From NCBI GenBank assembly GCA_943354745.1, contig CALRDB010000004.1, positions 1-41,757 of the forward strand: a DNA stretch of 41,757 bases. The letters are read 5' to 3'. Origin of the DNA: Candidatus Nomurabacteria bacterium (GTDB lineage: Bacteria; Patescibacteriota; Minisyncoccia; Phycocordibacterales; UBA10002). Each line of letters opens with the position of its first letter. The stretch's first letter is position 1. Under the pieces are notes generated by a model. The model made no database searches. It saw nothing but the letters and a program-made list of their open reading frames with translations, and had not been told where the DNA came from. Below are positions 7,534-15,359 of the stretch, piece by piece. The translations under genes and the position numbers were made by a program.

Positions 7534-7956
7534 TCAATCCCGTCTATCAAGGTACACGCCCTCATTACATCAGTTGGTCTTACCGCAGAAGGAAACGTTG
7601 ACGTTCCGAAGGACCCTGCGAATGTAGCGTGGTTCAGTCTCGGCCCTTTGCCGGGAGAGAAGGGAAACGCTGTTATTGTGGGGCACTCCGGCTGGAAAAA
7701 TAGAAAACCGGCCGTATTTGATCATCTCTCACAGGTCCATATTGGAGACAGACTCTTTATTGAAAGTGTGAACAAAAAAGTTCTTACCTTTGTTGTTCAG
7801 TCACTTAGGACATATCCCAAAAATGCTACCACCTCGAGTATCTTCAATTCAAATGATGGGAAGGCACATCTTGTCTTTATCACCTGCAAAGGTATTTGGG
7901 ACAAAGTAAAAAAAGAATACGCTGATCGGCTTGTTGTATTTGCAGACTTAGAATAG
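7510..7956 (+). pseudogene. class E/F-type sortase lacking its membrane anchor
   Basis: From a GTG at 7510 (GGAG at 7503-7506 could serve as a ribosome site) it gives 148 residues; an ATG at 7468 would add 14 residues that run antisense to the sigma remnant. The catalytic core is complete: His59 in VIVGHSGW, Cys126 in FITCKG and Arg140 in YADRLVV, and the core begins with the family signature LSIPSI, then VGL-T-A-E-G and DVPKDPANVAWF. Sortases normally carry an N-terminal transmembrane anchor before this point; here it is absent, and the missing part lies exactly at the scar with the sigma fragment. It could still make a soluble cytosolic protein, but without export it cannot reach cell-wall substrates, so I call it a probable pseudogene. 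Confidence 0.65.
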
Positions 7957-7984
7957 TCGCACGGCTAAATGGTAGGATTACCTC

Positions 7985-8302
7985 ATGAAAACGTTTAGTG
8001 AACGGGTGGTGGAGATCGCACTTTCGATACCGAAGGGGAGAGTGACGACCTATGGACGAATTGCTCGAGCAGCAGGAGGAGGAGCAATGGCTTCGCAAAG
8101 TATTACGTCCATCCTTGGAAAGGCCTATGATACCGGCATTAGAAATATTCCATTTCATCGAATTGTCTATGCTGATGGACGTGTCTGGATAAGTGAGGAT
8201 CAACGAAAGGATCGGATGAAACTGTATAAAGGAGAGGGAATTAAGATAGACATGCGGGACCGAGTAGTGAATTTTCCGGATGTTTGTTTGGAACTAAAGT
8301 AG
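7985..8302 (+). CDS. alkyltransferase-like (ATL) DNA repair protein
   Basis: 105 residues of the DNA-binding domain of O6-methylguanine methyltransferases (Pfam DNA_binding_1). IPKGRVTTYGRIA holds the recognition-helix region. The catalytic PCHR motif is IPFHR here: Phe57 replaces the acceptor Cys. Known ATL proteins have Trp or Ala at this position; they cannot remove alkyl groups but bind and bend alkylated DNA and hand it to nucleotide excision repair. A role as a lesion sensor follows from that family knowledge. An extended -10 TGG-TAGGAT (7970-7978) lies six bases before the ATG, predicting a leaderless transcript. The Phe variant is less common than Trp. Confidence 0.88.
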   Translation: MKTFSERVVEIALSIPKGRVTTYGRIARAAGGGAMASQSITSILGKAYDTGIRNIPFHRIVYADGRVWISEDQRKDRMKLYKGEGIKIDMRDRVVNFPDVCLELK

Positions 8303-8347
8303 TACCTGTGCGTGATAAAAGTACGCAAATAAGGTATCATGATGTCT

Positions 8348-9889
8348 ATGATTAGTGAAGAGTTAAAACGGCTCTGTGAAGGCCTCAGTTCCACTACGGA
8401 CGCGGAAAAGGAGGAACAGGGACCGTATATCACCGTCGAACATTTGACGGGTAAGTTTGGGGCGATGTATGAAAAAGTGCGCTCCTTTGTCGACTATAAG
8501 GACTACCATGTCATTCGACAGAGTGCGATACGTCGTATGTTGAAGCGCCAGCTGTATCTTGAGCGTAAGCCAAACTCCGGAGGCGCGCTTCTGCGCGAAC
8601 TTGTGAGTGGAGGATATCTCCCCAACAACAAAATTCCGGAAGCACGAGGTATTGAGCTTCAGAACATTATCCATAAATGGTTAACTTTTGAGCGGGAGGG
8701 TCTCGCTATTGCGTTGTCTCTTGATTTCGCTTCCATTGAAATTGAACAGTTTCTCTTTCCCGATGTTGCACAGAGTCTGCTTATAAATTCGTTTTTCCAG
8801 TCGACACTTCGAGCAATTTCATATCAGAGCAAGGATACTATCGATCATACTCTTATAACACTTGCCGCCTGTCGGCGCAGTTTTTTCTCCGAAGACAAAT
8901 CACGATTACTGCACGCTCTCATTACGCGAGAAATTCCAGAGCTTCTCTCGCACAACAGTCACAGCGACCAAGTGCTTATGGTACTTGCCCCGCGAGTCTT
9001 GAATAGCTTACGAAAAGCCGAAGATGTGGCCACTCACCCCCTGGTGTGGAAGGTTTCCGCGCGTTTACATAATCATGCTCTCTACTACTCCGTACTTCTC
9101 GAAATGTTTCGTTCCTACGGGAAAGGATCTGAAATTGTTTTAAGCGAAGAGGAAAAACTCAAGGAATGCGTTGAGACTATTGCGAAAAATAAGCAACAAC
9201 AGCAAAGGAAGTTGCTACGCATAAGTGGCCGACGAGCGGTTATTTATTTGCTTTTGACGAAAATAATTCTCGGAGTCGCATTCGAGTGGCCGTACGAACA
9301 TTTTATTCTTGGTAAGGAAAATTATTTTGCGCTTGGTACCAACGCATTCTTTCATCCGCTCCTGCTCCTTTCGATGGTGACGTTTGTCGCCAAGCCTCGG
9401 AAAAGCGGACTACAGCGAATTGTCGACGGAGTTTCTGCTATTGTGCAAGGTAAGGAGATGAAGCAAATCTTTATTAAGCCTCCGGCTAGCACAGTCACAT
9501 TCTTTTTTGTCATGTGTTTTTATGTCGCTCTTTTTATTGTTTCCTTCGGAATTATTTTAGCCGGCCTTATCGCCATTGATTTCAATATAGCCAGCATTAT
9601 TTTGTTCTTTGTATTCTTGACACTTGTTAGCTACTTCGGTCTTCGTATCCGCGGAAGCGCGAGACGGTGGGAGCCTGTGCGTGAGAAACCTGGGACGTTT
9701 GGCATGGTGTGGAACCTTTTTACATTTCCGATTGTGAATACCGGGCGCTGGTTTAGTGTTCGATTTTCCACCGTTAATGTATTCGTCCTTTTTCTCGATT
9801 TTTTGGTCGAAGTACCCTTCAAGGCATTTTTAGGTATCTTTGACGCCTCTCTCTCGTTTATTAAGGAACACCGAGTGGATACCTATTAG
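8348..9889 (+). CDS. large hypothetical membrane protein
   Basis: 513 residues from the ATG at 8348, chosen because a -10-like TATCAT (8335-8340) lies 7 bases before it; ATGs at 8339 and 8342 would start inside or at the promoter. Residues 1 to about 290 are soluble and helix-rich with many Leu, Arg and Glu. From about 290 to 480 there are several hydrophobic segments (AVIYLLLTKIILGVAF, FHPLLLLSMVTFVA, TVTFFFVMCFYVALFIVSFG, IILFFVFLTLVSYFG), so four to six membrane helices in the C-terminal half. I recognise no known domain. It is of a type seen only as conserved hypothetical in Parcubacteria-like genomes. Confidence 0.7.
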   Translation: MISEELKRLCEGLSSTTDAEKEEQGPYITVEHLTGKFGAMYEKVRSFVDYKDYHVIRQSAIRRMLKRQLYLERKPNSGGALLRELVSGGYLPNNKIPEARGIELQNIIHKWLTFEREGLAIALSLDFASIEIEQFLFPDVAQSLLINSFFQSTLRAISYQSKDTIDHTLITLAACRRSFFSEDKSRLLHALITREIPELLSHNSHSDQVLMVLAPRVLNSLRKAEDVATHPLVWKVSARLHNHALYYSVLLEMFRSYGKGSEIVLSEEEKLKECVETIAKNKQQQQRKLLRISGRRAVIYLLLTKIILGVAFEWPYEHFILGKENYFALGTNAFFHPLLLLSMVTFVAKPRKSGLQRIVDGVSAIVQGKEMKQIFIKPPASTVTFFFVMCFYVALFIVSFGIILAGLIAIDFNIASIILFFVFLTLVSYFGLRIRGSARRWEPVREKPGTFGMVWNLFTFPIVNTGRWFSVRFSTVNVFVLFLDFLVEVPFKAFLGIFDASLSFIKEHRVDTY

Positions 9890-9903
9890 CTTCTGTAAAA
9901 GGC

Positions 9904-9937
9904 TTGACAGAATCGTGAATCATGCTATCCTAAAAGC
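9904..9937 (+). promoter_or_regulatory. strong sigma-70-type promoter
   Basis: TTGACA (9904-9909) and TATCCT (9926-9931) with 16-base spacing. The predicted start, about 9938, coincides with the A of the ATG of the 23-codon ORF that follows. Confidence 0.78.
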
Positions 9938-10009
9938 ATGACGGTATTACAAGCCACCAGCAAGAATTTTTTTGGAAACTTCGGTAAACCGAAGGCTGTT
10001 GCAGTGTAA
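9938..10009 (+). CDS. candidate 23-residue leaderless micropeptide
   Basis: The ORF reads MTVLQATSKNFF then GNFGKPKAVAV and stops with TAA. It is framed by its own near-consensus promoter, whose -10 ends six bases before the ATG as in many genes of this window, and by its own intrinsic terminator at 10039-10063. Inside it, 9979-9994 forms a 7-base hairpin (CTTCGGT and ACCGAAG). The peptide is basic, with no membrane segment. Either the peptide is the product, or the unit is a small RNA or attenuator leader of the ABC exporter gene that follows. It has no run of a single regulatory amino acid codon as classic attenuators do. I do not recognise the peptide. Confidence 0.5.
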   Translation: MTVLQATSKNFFGNFGKPKAVAV

Positions 10010-10038
10010 ACCCGATGTTTCTCCTAACGAACACACAA

Positions 10039-10063
10039 CCGGCCTTCTAGGGCCGGATTTTTT
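10039..10063 (+). terminator. intrinsic terminator of the micropeptide unit
   Basis: CCGGCC (10039-10044) pairs with GGCCGG (10051-10056) over a TTCTAG loop, followed by A and six T. It separates the short transcript from the ABC exporter gene, so exporter expression depends on read-through or on a promoter after 10063. Confidence 0.85.
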
Positions 10064-10129
10064 GTGCCGAAAGGAGGAGCTACCAGGTCTTTGAAAATTA
10101 AATACAAAAACCCAACCAAAGGATAGTCT

Positions 10130-11959
10130 GTGCTCTATAGAATTAACCGTGCTCGTGTCTGGACACAAGCGCAGTACCAGTCGTTTCGCTCGGAATGGCC
10201 ACATCTTAAGAAAAACGTCCTGCGTATTTGCGCTATCTATCGTCCGTTTCTGTTTCCGCTTATTGTCATTACGGTGCTCTCGCTTGGGAGTCAAGCATGT
10301 CTTCTCGCTATACCGTTCTTCATCGGGAAGATTATTGAAGCACTCTTTCGTGGTGAGGAATTTACTCGCATTGTGCTTCTCTCGGCTGGAATGGTGGCAA
10401 GCTTCACGTTTCTTAGTCCAATACAGTTTCTCCAGGACATCAATCGGAACAGAAATCTGGACATCAAGAATCGATGGCACCTTACTAACGTAACGTTTAA
10501 GCGGCTGCTTACCTTTTCACTCAGGCAAATAGCGGGAGGAAATTCGGGTCTCCGCCAGGCGACCATCGGAAAAGGAGAATACGCAGTCCATGAGATTGTT
10601 CGCACGTTTGTGAAGGAGTTTACTCCTCCGTTCGTGAAAATTCTTTTTACGTTCGGTATGCTCCTCGCGTGTTATGCGCTTATCGGACAAGTCAGCGCGG
10701 TACTCCTTGTCGTGTATGGAGCGGTCAGCTTCATACTTAACGTACAGGTCTTTCCGGAGCTCAAGAAGTGCGAAGACCTGGATGAAAAAGTTGACGCGGA
10801 ACATGCTGAGCTTCTGACCCATCTCGAACTCATCATAACCAGTGCGGAGGAAACGAGAGCACTAGACGAGTTCAATCGTCGGTATGCCGAATTCCAAAAA
10901 CGTGAGGAGGCCTTGTGGGTGAGATACTACACCACTTCGGCATGGCTTCGTGATCCGATCATTATCATCGGATTCATGTTGGTTACCGCGATCGGCATTT
11001 ATCTCATTCGTACAGGAGTATATAAGCCGGGTGATTTCGCGGTCATCATCAGTTGGTCAGTGGCGCTGTTCACCGGACTTGCTCCGTTTGCGGCGCTTCA
11101 ACGTAAGTTCATGCGTCATTATTCGATGGTGCGGCGGTACTTTGAAATGCTTGACCAGCCTCCGGAAACAGCGACAGCACAGCTCTCGTATGCTCCGCAA
11201 AAGCTTACCGGACGTATTGAGTTTAGTGGAGTGTCCTACACCCATCGGGCAATAGATGGAAATGGAGGCGACATACCCGCAATCAAAAATATCTCGTTCT
11301 CAATTCAAGCCGGTCAAACTATCGGAATCGTTGGACACACCGGTTCGGGTAAAAGCACACTTGTTAAGGCGATTCTGCGTTGGTACGACCCAGATCAAGG
11401 GTCGATCCTCGTCGATGGAGTGGACTTACGCACCTACAACCTTTCGTGGTATCGAAAGAAAATTGGGTATGTGCCACAGCAAGTGCATCTTTTCGATAGC
11501 AGTATTCGGCGGAACATCAGTATGGGTTCGGGACGTGACCTTGTCGACACAGAACTGGAAACGTTATCCACACTTGTGGGTATTGATACATTCTACGACC
11601 GACTTGGTTCGAAACGGTTCGATATTACGGTGGGAGAACTTGGCAGACATCTCTCTGGTGGTCAAGTACAGCTTATCGGCATAGCTCGCGCGCTCGCGAA
11701 AGATCCCTCGATACTTATCTTCGATGAAGCGACGGCAAGTCTGGATTACGGAAGCGAAGCGGTGGTCCAGAGGGCAATGCGAACTGCGCTTAGTGGCCGA
11801 ACGGGCATTGTGATTGCACACCGGCTTTCCACCGTTCGTCACCTCGATATCATTGCGGTGATGAATCACGGATATATTGTGGGAATTGGTGCGCATGACG
11901 AACTCATGCGTTCGTGCAGTGAATATCAGAAACTTGTGAAGTACGAGCTCCGCGCTTAG
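10130..11959 (+). CDS. ABC-type exporter, fused permease and ATPase
   Basis: 609 residues from a GTG at 10130 with AAAGGA seven bases before it. Residues about 40-320 are the six-helix exporter membrane domain (segments such as LFPLIVITVLSLGSQACLL and PIIIIGFMLVTAIGIYLI). Residues about 360-609 are the nucleotide-binding domain: Walker A GHTGSGKST, Q-loop VPQQ, signature HLSGGQVQL, Walker B ILIFDEATASLD and the H-loop IAHRLST. It should act as a homodimer at the cytoplasmic membrane, exporting an unknown lipid, peptide or drug. A complete ribosome-site-like AAAGGAGG lies far upstream (10070-10077) and a 20-codon frame (10064-10126) ends just before the start, so translation may be coupled. 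Confidence 0.92.
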   Translation: MLYRINRARVWTQAQYQSFRSEWPHLKKNVLRICAIYRPFLFPLIVITVLSLGSQACLLAIPFFIGKIIEALFRGEEFTRIVLLSAGMVASFTFLSPIQFLQDINRNRNLDIKNRWHLTNVTFKRLLTFSLRQIAGGNSGLRQATIGKGEYAVHEIVRTFVKEFTPPFVKILFTFGMLLACYALIGQVSAVLLVVYGAVSFILNVQVFPELKKCEDLDEKVDAEHAELLTHLELIITSAEETRALDEFNRRYAEFQKREEALWVRYYTTSAWLRDPIIIIGFMLVTAIGIYLIRTGVYKPGDFAVIISWSVALFTGLAPFAALQRKFMRHYSMVRRYFEMLDQPPETATAQLSYAPQKLTGRIEFSGVSYTHRAIDGNGGDIPAIKNISFSIQAGQTIGIVGHTGSGKSTLVKAILRWYDPDQGSILVDGVDLRTYNLSWYRKKIGYVPQQVHLFDSSIRRNISMGSGRDLVDTELETLSTLVGIDTFYDRLGSKRFDITVGELGRHLSGGQVQLIGIARALAKDPSILIFDEATASLDYGSEAVVQRAMRTALSGRTGIVIAHRLSTVRHLDIIAVMNHGYIVGIGAHDELMRSCSEYQKLVKYELRA

Positions 11960-11984
11960 CACATTCGCTCATTAGTATCATGTA

Positions 11985-12018
11985 AGCCACCGGCACGCTG
12001 CTGGTGGCTCTTTTTTTT
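11985..12018 (+). terminator. intrinsic terminator after the ABC exporter
   Basis: AGCCACC (11985-11991) pairs with GGTGGCT (12003-12009) and is followed by a run of eight T from 12011. Confidence 0.88.
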
Positions 12019-12046
12019 GGTCGAAAAAATGCTACTATTCTTGAAT

Positions 12047-12979
12047 ATGAAGCGACTTCTTGGCAACGTATTTCTTCTTGCCTTCATGGGGATACTTGCC
12101 TATATATACCGAGAGCCAATTCAAACGGGGTGGGCGGTAGTGTACAACCAGTATTTTCCGTGTACGCGGCCAATTACGTACCGCGTTGAGTCCTTTGATC
12201 CGCGTTTCGGTCTGTCAAAGGAACAATTTCTAAAATCAATTTCGGAAGCAGAGGGGTTATGGGAAAAAGTTTCGGGGAAGAATTTGCTTGAATATTCTCC
12301 CACCGGAGTATTACGTATTAATTTGGTTTTTGACTATCGCCAAGAAGCAACTGAGCGAATGAAAAAAATAGGTTTGGTTGTGGACGATAACCAAGCTTCT
12401 TATGACGCGCTAACCGGGCACTTTAATTTATTAAAAAGTCAATTTGCTGAACGAGAGGATTCCTACAAGCAGGAGGCGGCACGAATCGATGAGAGAACTG
12501 TTTCCTATAACGCTGAAGTTCAGAGCTGGAATAAAAAGCGTGGGGCCCCGCCGGATGTATATGCACGACTTGCTACGGAAAAAGATTCATTGAAGAGGGA
12601 GGTTGATCAACTGCGCACGGAAGAGGCGAACCTCCAAACGATGATACGTGATATAAACGCCCTCGTAACGGTGGTAAATCAAGTCGCCAACAATATAAAT
12701 GTAAACGCGGAGGAGTTTAATAAAATTGGTAAAGCTCGTGGTGAAGAATTTACTGAAGGTTTGTACACTAGTGACCGGTCGGGACAAAGAATCGAGATTT
12801 TTCAATTTACCGATGCGAAAAAATTGACACGAGTGCTCGCGCATGAGCTCGGTCACGCGCTCTCACTTGAACATGTAGGCGACCCGAAAGCTATTATGTA
12901 CCGACTTAACCAAGGTACCGCGACCGCACTCACATCTGCTGACATCTCGGCGATCAAAACTCGCTGTGGAATTAAGTAA
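12047..12979 (+). CDS. matrixin-like zinc metalloprotease with coiled coil
   Basis: 310 residues from the ATG at 12047. This start gives a classical signal/anchor (MKRLLGNVFLLAFMGILAYIY) and lies 8 bases after a -10-like TACTAT (12033-12038); ATG 12029 and TTG 12017 would start before or within that promoter. Residues about 110-215 form a long charged coiled coil (KEVDQLRTEEANLQTMIRDI in its second half). The C-terminus has the metzincin zinc site HELGHALSLEH (His266, Glu267, His270, His276) followed by DPKAIMY with the Met-turn Met. This is the M10A/matrixin-type site with Ser in the usual Gly position. It is probably an anchored extracytoplasmic protease; the substrate is unknown. A tail fragment of a related gene lies at 15293-15343. 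Confidence 0.88.
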   Translation: MKRLLGNVFLLAFMGILAYIYREPIQTGWAVVYNQYFPCTRPITYRVESFDPRFGLSKEQFLKSISEAEGLWEKVSGKNLLEYSPTGVLRINLVFDYRQEATERMKKIGLVVDDNQASYDALTGHFNLLKSQFAEREDSYKQEAARIDERTVSYNAEVQSWNKKRGAPPDVYARLATEKDSLKREVDQLRTEEANLQTMIRDINALVTVVNQVANNINVNAEEFNKIGKARGEEFTEGLYTSDRSGQRIEIFQFTDAKKLTRVLAHELGHALSLEHVGDPKAIMYRLNQGTATALTSADISAIKTRCGIK

Positions 12980-13092
12980 CTCGGTATCGTATGCTCCTTC
13001 AGAAAAAGATGGCTCATTCGGATGAATCGGAGGATGTATCTGATTAAACTCATTTTTCTGTACACCAATTTTAAGAATGTTACACTAAAGAC

Positions 13093-13638
13093 ATGACCCT
13101 ACCGACAAAGGACGAAGCGCAGAAACTTTTGGAATCGCACGTACAAGACGAGTACCAACGCTATCACGCCAAGATGGTGGCGACGGCGATGGAAGGATAT
13201 GCACCGCAGTTTGGTGGCGACCCGCTTCTGTGGTACGTCACGGGGTTACTTCACGATATTGATTTTGAGAAGTTTCCGCATCAACACCCCGCCGAATCGC
13301 TTAAATGGTATAAAGAATGGGGTTACCCCGAAGAACTGATTCATGCGGTGGAATCACACGCATATGGGTACAACGGCTTCACGACTTTGCCGCAGACAAA
13401 ACTTGCCGCCGCTCTTATGGCGTGTGATGAGTTGTCCGGGATTTTTTACGCCTACCGTAAGATGAATCCGATTCCGTACGGGCAAATGAAAGTCAGTTCC
13501 ATTTTGAAACGCCTAAAGGAGAAGGCCTTTGCCGCCAAAATTGACCGAACCGTTATCACTCGAGGCGCCGAAGTCCTCGGCGTTCCGCTCGAGAAGCACA
13601 TTGAAAATCTTATTTCCTTTTTTTCGACGTTAGTTTGA
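13093..13638 (+). CDS. HD-domain phosphohydrolase
   Basis: 181 residues of the HD superfamily of metal-dependent phosphohydrolases. The motif HAKMVATAMEGYA supplies the first His, LLHDIDFEKFP the His-Asp pair and MACDEL the distal Asp; HPAESLKWYKE and VESHAYG give further His positions found in this family. Substrates of close relatives are nucleotides, but the exact one cannot be told from sequence. An extended -10 TGT-TACACT (13078-13086) stands six bases before the ATG, so the mRNA is predicted to start at the start codon. Confidence 0.88.
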   Translation: MTLPTKDEAQKLLESHVQDEYQRYHAKMVATAMEGYAPQFGGDPLLWYVTGLLHDIDFEKFPHQHPAESLKWYKEWGYPEELIHAVESHAYGYNGFTTLPQTKLAAALMACDELSGIFYAYRKMNPIPYGQMKVSSILKRLKEKAFAAKIDRTVITRGAEVLGVPLEKHIENLISFFSTLV

Positions 13639-13661
13639 AATTATCAGCGTAAGATACATCT

Positions 13662-14297
13662 ATGAGTAAAGAAATGCCAGATTCACTTGACTCTTTCGCG
13701 GGGGTTCCCGACCAGAAGAAGAAAGAAGAGAAGATTGTCTTCCATCAATTCCCCGGTCTTCCCAAAATCCTTCTCGAGCTGGCAAAGAAGAATGGGGATA
13801 CCGCAAGGCTTGCCGACGTCCGCGAATCCTTTCGTAAAGCTCCATACGAGGATCAACTGGATGTCCAGAAGGCCGAAGACCAAGAGGTCTATGAGTATAA
13901 GCTTGGATTCCAAAACTGGAGGGGTCTTTTGTTAGACATGGACCCTGAAAAAATCGAGCTCCCAAAAATACTAGAGTATATCGACTGGGCTTCGGAGAAT
14001 TTCACTGACAGAGGCATCGAAGGTTTGGCACTTATCCCCGGTCAGGAGGCTTTTCGAACCGAGCTTGTCGAGCTTACCAAGCTCGCAAAGGAACTACGTG
14101 TGGAATGTGTAAAGCAGCAGGATGAAGAAAAGAAATTTTTGAATAGAGTTCGTGGTCGGAAAGACAGAGGCGAAGTCTCTCGTCTGCATACGGCGCTCTG
14201 CTCAAAGATTCGCGCTATACACGAGAAGTACGGGGTCGGTGAGTGGTCGGACGAACAAAAGAGACTGGCACAGGAGCGGCGAAGCTACGACATCTAA
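13662..14297 (+). CDS. hypothetical soluble protein
   Basis: 211 residues, highly charged (many Lys, Glu, Arg, Asp), predicted helical, without signal or membrane segment. No motif or cofactor site is recognised. The start at 13662 has a -10-like TAAGAT (13650-13655) six bases upstream, matching the leaderless pattern. It follows the HD gene by 23 bases on the same strand but seems to have its own promoter. Confidence 0.62.
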   Translation: MSKEMPDSLDSFAGVPDQKKKEEKIVFHQFPGLPKILLELAKKNGDTARLADVRESFRKAPYEDQLDVQKAEDQEVYEYKLGFQNWRGLLLDMDPEKIELPKILEYIDWASENFTDRGIEGLALIPGQEAFRTELVELTKLAKELRVECVKQQDEEKKFLNRVRGRKDRGEVSRLHTALCSKIRAIHEKYGVGEWSDEQKRLAQERRSYDI

Positions 14298-14344
14298 AGT
14301 ATGAGTTGGTCCGTGGTTGATTTTGCTATCAGGCCTCCGGTCCG

Positions 14345-14353
14345 TGCTATAAT
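14345..14353 (+). promoter_or_regulatory. consensus extended -10 promoter
   Basis: TGC-TATAAT is a perfect extended -10. The start codon of the DUF6159-like gene is 26 bases further on, so this transcript would carry a leader of about 20 bases. Confidence 0.72.
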
Positions 14354-14379
14354 GAAGCTTACTATCTCCATCAAACATC

Positions 14380-15291
14380 ATGTCTCCGCAAAGCTTTACA
14401 TCTCAAACGTCGGCTGTACCCACTTCCGTAAGAATAGGAAAGTTTAAGGCGAGTAGGATTATTTTAAAGGAGTCGTGGGCGCTACTTTCGCATGACAAGG
14501 AGATTTTGTGGCTCCCCGTGCTTTCTGCCATTACTTTCTTCGTTAGTTTGGCGATTGTAGGAGTAATCGTTTATTTCGGTGTTCTAGGAGGGAGCCTTGA
14601 TGCTCTCAAAGGACTGGAAAACGCTGAACAAGGAGTTAAGGACGTGGCAGTGTACGCCACTATTTTCGGATACTATCTTCTGATATTTTTTATTACCAAT
14701 TTTTTCCAGGCCAGTATCTTCGCTATTGTACATGCTCGGTTTAACGGAGGGAACTTTAGTCTTGGAGACGGCCTTGCTTCGGCGAGAGCGCATATGGGGA
14801 GGATTTTCATCTGGTCGCTTATTTCAGCTACGGTCGGGGTTATCTTACAGGTTGTCTCCGACAAATCGAAGGTTGTTGGAAAAATAGTTGCTGCGATATT
14901 AGGGTCTGCCTGGAATATTTTGACTTACTTTAGCCTTCCGTCGCTCGTTATCGGTCAGGCAAGTCTGACTGATTCATTCAAGGAGTCGGCTTCTATGATT
15001 CGCAAAACGTGGGGTGAAACCATCATTGTTAATTTCGGAGTTGGGCTTATTTTCGGACTCATCAATACACTCCTATTCGCTGTTGGAATCGTTATCCTGA
15101 TATTGTTCCCCACAATGAACGTGGCTATAGGCATTGGGAGCTCTCTGATTTTTTTGATTATTCTGCTTTCTATTCTCTCTACTTCTCTAAACGCCATCTT
15201 CAAGCTGGTACTGTTCGAGTACGCCCGCACCGGCACGGTTCCGCAAGGCTTTTCCTTGGATGTAGTGCAAAGTGCCATCAAGGTGAAATGA
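14380..15291 (+). CDS. DUF6159-like multi-pass membrane protein
   Basis: 303 residues with a soluble N-terminus of about 45 residues (ASRIILKESWALLSHDKEIL, typical of the DUF6159 family) and about six membrane helices in the rest, for example WLPVLSAITFFVSLAIVGVI, IFGYYLLIFFITNFFQASIF and ALFLIILLSIL-like segments near the end. The family is of unknown function; members are bundled six-helix inner-membrane proteins. The stop TGA (15289-15291) is directly followed by the remnant of a matrixin-like gene. Confidence 0.82.
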   Translation: MSPQSFTSQTSAVPTSVRIGKFKASRIILKESWALLSHDKEILWLPVLSAITFFVSLAIVGVIVYFGVLGGSLDALKGLENAEQGVKDVAVYATIFGYYLLIFFITNFFQASIFAIVHARFNGGNFSLGDGLASARAHMGRIFIWSLISATVGVILQVVSDKSKVVGKIVAAILGSAWNILTYFSLPSLVIGQASLTDSFKESASMIRKTWGETIIVNFGVGLIFGLINTLLFAVGIVILILFPTMNVAIGIGSSLIFLIILLSILSTSLNAIFKLVLFEYARTGTVPQGFSLDVVQSAIKVK

Positions 15292-15292
15292 G

Positions 15293-15343
15293 CTCACACC
15301 TGCTGACATCTCGGCGCTAAAGGCACAGTGTCAGATTAACTAA
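15293..15343 (+). pseudogene. C-terminal remnant of a second matrixin-like gene
   Basis: Sixteen codons plus TAA read LTPADISALKAQCQIN. They line up with the end of the intact protease at 12047-12979 (LTSADISAIKTRCGIK), ending at the same relative stop, and the DNA is also similar (the stretch TGCTGACATCTCGGCG is identical in both). No protease coding precedes it; the DUF6159-like gene ends two bases earlier. It is the tail of a lost paralogue or a partial duplication. Confidence 0.82.
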
Positions 15344-15359
15344 TTTCTAACACACTACC

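Noticed and set aside
7337..7537. 66-residue minus ORF over the sigma remnant
   Set aside because: It is a shifted frame; the neighbouring frame carries the sigma region-4 homology.
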